64,000 bases of DNA from Malaya genurostris (Eukaryota; Arthropoda; Insecta; Diptera; Culicidae): positions 39,153,502 to 39,217,501 of the forward strand of contig NC_080571.1 of NCBI RefSeq assembly GCF_030247185.1, given 5' to 3'. The position numbers were made by a program, and so were the translations under genes. Each line of letters starts with the position of its first letter. The first letter of the stretch is position 1. Below the pieces are notes generated by a model, which saw nothing but the letters and a program-made list of their open reading frames with translations, had not been told where the DNA came from and made no database searches. Of this stretch, positions 55,693 through 64,000 are shown piece by piece.

Positions 55693-55794
55693 CGCATTCA
55701 GTTGAAGATATGTGCCTGACTATCTCAAAATCGTCGTCCTTGCGCGAAAAACCCAAGCGAAAGTAAAAAGTTTTCCGCGTTGTTTTCAAATTTC

Positions 55795-56009
55795 AAGAAA
55801 ACTTAATTTTTGAGTTGTTTGTGGTTATCGCACACTGTTCAAAATATTATCCTGAATTTCTGATCATATTTTTGATGAAATGGTGAAAGAATTATGTTGC
55901 TACCATTAATACAAGTCGAGATATTCGCGATTAAGTTCTGCCCATTCTTCCATATGGCTAATTTTGAAAAGGCGCCCCATAGTAAAGTAAGTCGTATTCA
56001 CGACAAAAA
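55795..56009. repeat. Dispersed repeat ending CCCCATAGTAAAGTAAGTCG, copy 3
   Basis: Similar to 54283-54497 throughout and ending in the same motif. Confidence 0.7.
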
Positions 56010-56699
56010 AAATTTTAATTATGTTTAGTGCCAAATATCTTAGGAATGTATAAAACTTACAAGCAATCTAAAAAAAAAGATTTTGAAAAAATTTGAGATT
56101 TTCGAAATTGAAAAAAAAATTATGCCAAAAGTCTCAGATGCATGAAACGTTGAGATAGGGTGTAATCTTTAGAATTTTTTTAATACCATCTTTGGGACTA
56201 GGAGAATATGAGACCGCGTAACTTCGGGAGTCTGCGTAGAAATGAAACCGCAAAATGTCTCTTTTCGATGCCAAATGTCTTAGAAATAATGCAGATCTGG
56301 TTTAATTTAAAAAAAAAAGTTTTTTTAATATCGACTATGGGAAACTTTGAGATCTGGTGTAATGTAAAAAAAAATTGGGAAAAAACCTTGTGTCAGAGAG
56401 TTGATTTAAAAAAAAATCGGGATAACACCAGATCTTGACGTTTCATGCATTACTAGGACAAAAAAACGGATAGCTGGAAGTTTGATTTGAATGATGAATG
56501 AAAGGTTTGTACACATTTTTGTTTTCATTATACAGGTAGGTGGTACGAATAAAATCTCGGAGAAACCTCGACGAATAACCAAACGGTTAAAGTTGAGGTC
56601 AAATGAACGAATAATAATAATGATAACAATCTCTGAGGACTGTAAAAGTACTACATGGGCTTAAAAGTCACAAGCCCAACAAAGAGAACACGATTTTTT
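56010..56699. repeat. AT-rich dispersed repeat and spacer
   Basis: 56050-56440 resembles 48.5-48.8 kb (phrases CCGCGTAACTTC and GCAGATCTGGTTT). The remainder up to the mariner is unassigned. Confidence 0.45.
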
Positions 56700-57750
56700 T
56701 GGTTCAAAATTAACTTTATTCGTCAACGTAATTTCTATCAAGAGAATCGCAATTATTCCGCAACGCCGCTCTAACATTTCAATACCACTTTTGTAGAACT
56801 ATTTATCTTTTACCTCAAAACAGGCCTCAGCTTCAGAGATAACCTCTTCATTCGTGCGAAATTTCTTACCGGCGAACATTTTATTCAGGTCTGCAAACAG
56901 CTAGTAGTTACTGGGAGCCAAATCTGGCGAATACGGTGGATGTGAGAGCAATTCGAAGTTCAATTCATATAGTTTTGTCATTGTTTGAGATTGATTTGTG
57001 ACACGGTGCGTTGTCTTGACGAAACAATTTTTTTTTCATTGCCATATGCGGTCGTTTCCTTGAAATTTTAGCCTTCGAACGCTATGTGATATTCACTGTT
57101 AATGGTATTTCCTGTCTTAAGATAGTCGATAAATATTACACCACGCACATCCCAAAATACCGAGGCCATAACCTTTCCAGCCGATTGTTGTGCTATCGGG
57201 TGCTTTGTACGAGGTTCACCAGTTTTTCCAGTCCACTCAGATGACGCTCGTTTTGATTCCGGAGTGAAGAAATGAATCCATGTTTCATCCATTATCACAT
57301 ATCGACGCAAAAATTCCGGTATGTTACGTTCAAACATGGCCAAACACTGCTCAGAATCATCAACAAATTGAACAGAGCTTTACGATGTCAGGTAACTCAC
57401 GCAACTTCACTATTCGATCATTCAAAAAGATTTTGTGGATTTTTTTTTATGTTTTCTGGTGTTAGCGCCTAATTTGGACGTCCACTGCGTTCTGCATCAT
57501 CGGTGTCTCTACGACCACGTTTGAAGTCAGCAAATGAACGTTTTATTGTTGTTTCTGATAGTGCGGAGTATCCATAACACTTTTCCAGCCATTACTTCGC
57601 TTGAACGATATTTTTTCACATCAAGAAGCAGTGTAAAATTAAAACACGAAATTGTTTTTGTTCCATTGTTCTGAAAATAACAAAAGTAGCGTCACTCTTA
57701 GCACAATAACTCACAAACTAATGAATAGAATGAAATTTTAACAGCTGTCT
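56700..57750 (-). mobile_element. Decayed mariner element (boundaries approximate)
   Basis: Minus-strand remnant with a near full-length but broken transposase gene. I could not identify matching inverted ends, so limits are set by the coding remnant and the start of the neighbouring foldback at 57765. Confidence 0.7.
56740..57665 (-). pseudogene. Mariner transposase pseudogene
   Basis: Minus strand. From about 57665 MEQKQFRVLIL starts the helix-turn-helix half (ATIKR-like helix, SFADFKRGRRDTDDAERSGR), broken by stops. An open segment 57343-57068 holds VIMDETWIHFFTPESKRAS (first catalytic Asp), SAGKVMASVFWDVRGVIFID and INSEYHIAFE. After frameshifts the second-Asp region is degraded (FVKTTHRVTNQS, normally HQDNA-like). 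HPPYSPDLAPSNY follows, in which the third catalytic Asp is Asn, then a stop and the C terminus (FRTNEEVISEAEA, GIEMLERR). Multiple lesions; inactive. Confidence 0.85.
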
Positions 57751-57768
57751 TTTGAAGGTTAATATTAA

Positions 57769-59158
57769 CACTCCAAATACCAAGCCTAAAAAAAGTTGGA
57801 ACGGTAACTTTGAGTTGTCATAGCTCAGCTGTATTTCAACAAATCTCAATAAATTTTACACCATCGAATTTTGTGAAGTTCGTAGATTGATTCCAAAACT
57901 TTGTAGCAGACGATTGGTAAAGGAAAACCAATGAAAATTTGATTTTTCCTGTTCCAAGTTTTTTTCACGCGCCCAATATGCCCTATCTGCTTTTCAATTT
58001 TCTTTCCTTTGGCATAAACGTCGCATAGAAAATATTGAATACTTCAACTTTACCGAGTCATAACTTTGTTGTTAGTCAACCGATCTTCAAATTCACCATT
58101 GGAGAGGTACTACTTCCACAAATAAAAATGAAAAATGGGGTTGTCTACCCTAAGTTATAATGAAAACTGTAGATAGAATACTTAAGAAAAGATGAGACTT
58201 TTTACAATGATCGTAAATATCTCGAAGTTCAAAGCGATGACTAATATATTTTTACACATCATTCGATTGCTAGTGACACCAGCTACAATTTTTGCTCAAC
58301 TACCATTCCTGCACAATCAAAAGAAAACATTAAACAATCGATGAATTTATAAATATATATGAATTTTTCATTTTTTTCACATGTTTGTATATAACTCAAA
58401 AATTAAAGCGATGACATGTACATTTTGTTGATTCAAAATATTGGAATCATTACTAGAAACAATGTATTGATGATCAAAATTATATATCCGTCCAAAGAAT
58501 CTCAAGAATACAAATACAGAGAATTTCTATTATTGGAAAATTTTGCTAAAAAAAACAAATCAAAACTTTGAAATTTTATGACATATATTTTTTAATTATT
58601 TTAGTTGGAAATTTATTATGAACAAAATTTACAAATGATAGTTGAGCGAAAATTGTAGCTCGTATCACTAGCAATCGAATGATGTGTAAAAATACGATCA
58701 TTGTAAAAAGTCTCATCTTTTCTTAGGTCATCTATCTACAGTTTTCATTATAACTTTGGGTAGGCAACCCTATTTTTAGTTTTTTTCAGTGCATTTTATT
58801 TCTGAAAGTATTACCTTTCCAATGGTGAACAAATTTTGAAGATCGGTTGACTAACAACAAAGTTATGACTCGGTATAATTGAAGTTATCAATATCCGATT
58901 CGCGATGCAGGTGCCGCATGAATGCAGATAGGGCACATTTTGAGCTTGAAAAAAAACTAGGAACGGGAAAAATCAGATTTTCATTAGTTTTTCCTAAAAG
59001 ATCGTCAATAATGATAATATACTTAAAACAATCTACAAACTTCACAAAATTCGAGGGTGAAAAATTTATCGAAATTGGTCAAGTAACAACTGAGCTATGA
59101 TAGCTCAAAGTTACCGTTCCAACTTTTTTTGAGGCTTCGCGTAACTTTTTTAGGAGTG
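57769..59158. mobile_element. Foldback element A with ~525-bp inverted arms
   Basis: 1.39 kb between TTAA tetramers (57765-57768 and 59159-59162). The two ends are inverted copies (CACTCC..., then AAAAAAAGTTGGAACGGTAA, TCATAGCTCAG). The left stretch 57769 to about 58290 pairs with about 58640-59158. The loop between (58290-58640) belongs to the longer left arm seen in element B. No coding capacity. The right end carries an extra AAGTTACGCGAAGC-type segment (in inverted form) that element B also has. Confidence 0.85.
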
Positions 59159-59162
59159 TTAA

Positions 59163-59353
59163 CTGAAACAAAACTAGCGCCATCTATGTGCCAGGTACGG
59201 GACTTTTCAGCCCATGTGTTGAACTACACACAATTGGTGCAGTTTTTTCATGACCCCGTTCTGTCGATACGAAAATCGACAATGCCGTATCAGGTAAAAA
59301 GTCTGAGTGCTCACTTAAATATACTGATTGAAATTTTCGATCGCGTGGAAATA
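59163..59353. other. Unassigned spacer between foldback A and DD37E copy 2
   Basis: About 190 bp of non-repeated sequence, no gene. Confidence 0.5.
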
Positions 59354-60620
59354 AAGACTGGCCCAGAAAGTATGGACGCAACCAAAAACCGCTGCTATTT
59401 CGCAATGGTTCAGAATCGGTCAATTTTTATGGCTGCGTCCTGTTGTTTACACTCTTCTCTAACCACTTGTGCAGTCGTTTATTCGTGAACTTTCAGCAGA
59501 ACAACGTCGAAAAATTGTGTACAAATGGTGCACAGAACGCGGACTGTCACTAAGAAAGATAGCAAAAATGGAAGAAGTAAGTGAAAAAGCCGTGCGAAAT
59601 GCACTCAGGAAGTTCGGTGAGGATAACACCTTTGAGGATAAACCGGAAACGGGTCGAAAAAAAGGTCCTGCTAACCCTCAGTTGGATAAACGTATACTGA
59701 AGGCGTTCGAGCAAAAGAAGGAGGTTTCAGTTCGGGATGTGGCCAAAAAACGTGGTCAAATGTTCTTCGTGCTAAAAAACGTTTGAATCTTCAAACCTTT
59801 AAGAAGCAGAAACAACCAAAACGTAGTCCGAAACAAGAAGCATCGATCAGGCCGATTGTTCGAAAGATGTACAATACGATTCTTGCTGGAAATTTGAACT
59901 GCATAATCATGGACGACGAAACCTACGTGAAACTCGATTACAAATCCTTGCCGGGACCACAATATTATACGGTGCGAGAAGGGCAAGTGTTAAACCAGTC
60001 CGAGGCATCGATTGAAGTCGAAAAATTTGGTAAAAAAGCTATGGTCTGGCAAGCAATTTGTAGCTGCGGTAAGATTTCGAAAACCTTCTTCACCACTGCT
60101 TCAATGAACAGCGAAATATACATCAAGGAATGTTTACAAAAACGACTTCTACCCATGATTCGAAGCCACAAGGATCCTGTTGTCTTCTGGCCAGATCTTG
60201 CTTCTTGCCACTACTCGAAATCAACGGTAGAATGGTATACTACCGAAAATGTCACTTTCATCCCAAAAGACATGAATCCACCAAATTGCCCACAACTTCG
60301 ACCAATTGAGGAATTTTTCAGCATTAACGAAGGCACATCTTAGGAAACATGTCTCGGCAGCCGAAACCATTCAACAGTTCGAAAAAGATTGGAAAAAAGT
60401 GTCAAAACTTGTAGCCAAGAAGCATGTACGGAATTTAATGAGGAAAGTTCGCAAGAAGGTGCGCCAGCTAGACTGCAATGGCTAAGTAGCAAATGTTGAG
60501 AATAATATTCTGTTGTTGTAGTCTAATACTATCAGTATATCGAATAAAATTTGAATATCTAACACTTGTGAATTATTTACAGCGAAATCAAAGTGCGTCC
60601 ATACTTTCTGGGGCAGTCTT
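59354..60620 (+). mobile_element. DD37E-type Tc1/mariner transposon, copy 2
   Basis: 1,267 bp between TA dinucleotides (59352-59353 and 60621-60622). Ends: AAGACTGGCCCAGAAAGTAT and, on the complement, AAGACTGCCCCAGAAAGTAT. Highly similar to copy 1 at 16074-17258 but retains the 81 bp missing there. Its transposase gene is frameshifted. Confidence 0.88.
59469..60485 (+). pseudogene. DD37E transposase pseudogene
   Basis: The frame opens with a GTG in place of an ATG before QSFIRELSAEQRRKIVYKWC, the complete first DNA-binding segment. At about 59745-59785 a small deletion relative to copy 1 (VAKKRGQMF instead of VAKKVGASKSNV) shifts the frame. A second segment (to 60343) carries IMDDETYVKLD, VFWPDLASCHYSKS and NCPQLRPIEEFF, so all three catalytic residues remain. 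A further frameshift at about 60315 (ATTTTTCAGCATTAACG against ATTTTGGACATTCACG in copy 1) separates the C terminus, which ends at TAA 60483-60485. Not functional as it stands. Confidence 0.85.
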
Positions 60621-60626
60621 TATTAA

Positions 60627-63600
60627 CACTCCTAATACCAAGCCTAAAAAAGTTACGCGAAGCACCAAGCCTCAAAAAAAGTTGGAACGGTAACTTTGAG
60701 CTACCATAGCTCAGTTGTTACTTGACCAATTTCGATAAATTTTTCACCCTCGAATTTTGTGAAGTTTGTAGATTATTTTAAGTATGTGGCAATCTTTTAG
60801 GATCTTTTTATTTTAAGTATGTGGCAATCTTTTTCATTATTGGCAATCTTTTAGGAAAAACTAATGAAAATCTGATTTTTCCCGTTCCAATTTTTTTTTC
60901 GAGCTCAAAACGTGCCCTATCTGCATTCATGCGGCATCTTCATCGCGAATCGGATATTGAGAACTTCAACTTTACCGAGTCATAACTTTGTTGTTAGTCA
61001 ACCGATCTTCAAAATTTGTTCACCATTGGAAAAGTAATACTTCCAGAAATAAAATGCACTGAAAAACCCGAAAAATAGGGTTATCTACCCAAAGTTATAA
61101 TGAATACTGTAGATAGATGACCTAAGAAAAGATGAGACTTTTTACTATGATCGTAAATATCTCGAAATTCAAAGCGATGACCTATATATTTTTATACATC
61201 ATTCGATTGCTAGTGATACCAGCTACAATTTTTGCTCAACTACCTTTCCTGCACAATCAAAAGAAAACATTAAACAATCGATGAATTTATAAATATATAT
61301 GAATTTTTCAATTTTTTTCACATGTTTGTATATAACTCAAAAATTAAAGCGATGACATGTACACTTTTTTGATTCAGAATATTGGAATCATTACCAGAAA
61401 CAATGTATTGATGATCAAAATTATATATCCGTTCAAAGAATCTCAAGAAATTTGGTACAAATACAGAGAATTTCTATTATTGGGAAAATTTTGCAAAAAA
61501 AAACAAATCAAAACTTTGAAATTTTATGACATATATTTTTTTATTATTTTAGTTGGAAATTTAATATAAACAAAATTTACAAAAAAAACTGAAACTTGGA
61601 TTTCACTGAAAATTTTAAATTTTTTAGTAAATAACCTAAAACTCTTAAAATATGTTTGTATTGGACAAACGATCTAAACAATTTTTATGCACAACACAAA
61701 CGCATTTGATAACTACTAAAATTCTGGTTTTGTTGTAGGTTTGCCGTAGAATCTCAAAGAAAAATTTAAAATTTCCGAGTTAAATTGCATTGCACAGTGG
61801 TCCGGATCCACAATTTAGGGGGCTTTGTGGCTAAACCTTATACTTTAGAGCTATGATGTCTTCAAAACAAATGATCAGTGAATATAAACCATATGTCGAT
61901 GTACATGGTATTAGGGTGGCTCTTATTATTAAGGTGATCCGAAACTTATTTTCCGGATGTATTGAGATAGAGGACTGCATTTTTCGGCAAAACTGTAGAT
62001 AAACTTATATCGAGGAGCTTTGCTGAGGAGATCATAGTAGTATCTGCAACGGTTTTAGTGTTACAGCTATTTTTAAAGAGCAACTTAGGGTGTTCCTCAA
62101 AAAATCAGATTTTTTGCTCTAGCATTTATATTTTTCTCTTTTCGTATAGGTATCTTTGAACATCTTTTAGAGTTTGTTAAAACCAATTTTTTAATGACTG
62201 GCGTGTTCAGGTAGCGTTTTCTGAACCGAAGTTATGAGCAAAACTAGTTCAAAAACAGGTTATTTTTAAACTGCTATATCTAACATTGAGGAAAACGAAA
62301 AAAATCCGTTTCTTGTATTTGACAAAAAATATTTCGAGCATGTTTATAAAAAAAGGCGGAGGAGATATTTTTTAAAATTTTTTTAAATTATGTTCATACA
62401 TTGGATTTTTTCATTGAAAAATATTCGTATCAGTCATTTATTAGCTATATAAGGTATTTTTGTCTTCTAAAGTGTCAAATTAATTCAAGTGCATATTCGG
62501 GAAGAAATCGTTCTGCATTCTTCGGGTAATGCAGAATGGTGTCGCTTTTGTACAATCTCTAACGCTTTATGTTTTGTGCTGTTTTCCCACCTCACCCAAT
62601 TCTCAATTCCCTTCCATGTTCCTTTTATCCTTCCCCTTTATAGATTGGTTGGTAGGTGCTAATCGCAAAGGCTGCTGCAAAGCCAATATTCGGGGCGATT
62701 CCAGTTTCATAAGTGCCTGAAATAGTGGAACTCACTTCACTGAGAAATATGGCCTAACCGATTTGAGAACTGTTTCAATTTGTAGGTTACACTAGTTCAT
62801 GCACTAGCTTTCATGTTTTTCAAAAATCAAACAAAACTGTTTGAAGAATACATTTTTATATGAGAATAAGAGAGATATGAGAAAGGCATAATTACACAAC
62901 TAGGTGGATAAAAACAAGTTTTACTTAATTTCGTATGATTTTTGTGCTAAATTCAGAATTCTACTTTTTCTAAATTGTTTACTAATAGAAAATTCAAATA
63001 ATTTTCGAGTTCTATACATTCCGAAATAATTCTAAGTTTGTGATATTTAAATTCTAATATTCTATCGATTATAATTGATGCCGTTTAGGATAGCGGAAAA
63101 TTTAAGATATATTTTTTTGTTCTCAATTGCTAGTAAAACAAAAATCAAGCAATATATTTTTTTAAATTTTAGTTGGTTTCTTTGGCCATGGGTTAGTATA
63201 TGGAATTCGTATAAATTTACATTCTATTTCTTTTTGTACAAAGCCATTGAAATAATTTAAAATTTTCGTGTTGTCACAAAATTTATTTTATTAATAGAAA
63301 CAAATTCTACGTCTCTTTGAAACAGATGAAATCAAAACGGATTCCAATATTTGATTTGCAGAAACGTTATACGCAATATATATCAGAAATTTTGAAATTT
63401 CCGATCTTCTATCGATTTTCTGAGATTTTACGGAAAACCTAAAACAAAAAAACCTAATTTTAGTAGTTAACAATTCCGTTTGGGTTGTGCATAAAAATTG
63501 TTTAGATCTTTTGTCCAATACAAAAACATTATTATTTTTAGAGTTTAGGTATATTTACCAAAATTTTTAAGATTTTCAGTGAAATCCAAGTTTCAGTTTT

Positions 63601-64000
63601 TTTGTAAATTTTGTTCATAATAAATTTCCAACTAAAATAATAAAAAAATATATGTCATAAAATTTCAAAGTTTTGATTTGTTTTTTTTTTGCAAAATTTT
63701 CCCAATAATAGAAATTCTCTGTATTTGTACCAAATTTCTTGAGATTCTTTGAACGGATATATAATTTTGATCATCAATACATTGTTTCTGGTAATGATTC
63801 CAATATTCTGAATCAAAAAAGTGTACATGTCATCGCTTTAATTTTTGAGTTATATACAAACATGTGAAAAAAATTGAAAAATTCATATATATTTATAAAT
63901 TCATCGATTGTTTAATGTTTTTTTTTGATTGTGCAGGAAAGGTAGTTGAGCAAAAATTGTAGCTGGTATCACTAGCAATCGAATGATGTATAAAAATATA
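60627..64000. mobile_element. Foldback element B with >1-kb inverted arms, running off the window
   Basis: Starts at TTAA (60623-60626) with CACTCCTAATACCAAGCC. The left arm extends to about 61775. The inverted counterpart begins at about 63385 and matches the left arm base by base through to 64000 (e.g. 61400-61600 against 63570-63760), so the outer half of the right arm lies beyond the window. Same family as element A, but with longer arms and a central segment. Confidence 0.82.
61776..63385. other. Central segment of foldback B
   Basis: About 1.6 kb between the inverted arms, not shared with element A. It contains a pyrimidine-rich stretch and 'gattggttggtaggtgctaatcgcaaagg' -like sequence near 62640-62700. 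Around 62880 there is a 'atatgagaaaggcataattacacaactaggtggat' -like phrase that I associate with mosquito dispersed repeats. Open frames (62529-62720, 63075-63260) have no recognisable domain. No transposase seen. Confidence 0.55.

Overview
This looks like eukaryotic, AT-rich, repeat-dominated DNA from an insect, most likely a mosquito (Culicidae). The support is indirect: TA-flanked Tc1/mariner elements with DD37E catalytic spacing (a type I know mainly from mosquitoes), complete Jockey-like and I-like non-LTR retrotransposons, a tRNA-headed SINE-like segment, and dispersed repeats that I recall from mosquito genomes. These include the 'cttccggttccgg' blocks and the 'gctcagttcgtcgagctga ... 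ggccctccgggcc' tail after a CA microsatellite. There is no bacterial, plasmid or phage content, and no intact host protein-coding gene that I can support. The window reads as intergenic or long-intron DNA built up by transposition and satellite expansion.

Layout. 1-3.5 kb: unassigned sequence with one terminal-inverted-repeat candidate. 3557-9674: a full-length, apparently intact I-group retrotransposon between 12-bp target duplications, with gag-like ORF1 and an endonuclease-RT-RNase H ORF2. 9.7-24.2 kb: decayed DNA transposons and dispersed repeats. These are two mariner relatives (10.9 and 13.6 kb), a DD37E element (16.07-17.26 kb), a TA-flanked MITE (19.78 kb), an inverted cluster of 117-bp repeats (20.4-21.8 kb), and a 1.7-kb non-coding element whose empty site can be read from its flanks (22.0-23.7 kb).

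24.2-45.6 kb: an unusual concentration of tandem DNA. In order these are an 11-mer, a 9-mer (2.5 kb), a 7-mer abutting a 15-mer, a 5.4-kb A-rich higher-order satellite (35.5-40.9 kb) and a second 11-mer (1.9 kb). Between them lie a dead DD37E relative (31.37-32.66 kb) and several more GC-rich, apparently single-copy islands (27.4-29.6, 33.3-35.0, 42.3-43.0 kb) that may be original host sequence.

45.6-64 kb: dispersed repeats; a full-length Jockey-clade element on the minus strand (49592-53752) with a 14-bp target duplication and in-frame stops; a six-copy 126-bp repeat that stays open as one reading frame behind a TATA/initiator-like promoter (54.8-55.7 kb); a decayed mariner (56.7-57.75 kb); and a nested block in which a second DD37E copy sits between two members of a long-inverted-repeat foldback family. 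The second foldback runs off the right edge of the window.

How the parts relate: the two retrotransposons are self-contained units encoding their own copying machinery. The DNA transposons are all defective as read and would need transposase from elsewhere. The MITEs and foldbacks encode nothing recognisable. The long reading frames over the tandem arrays are by-products of repeat periodicity.
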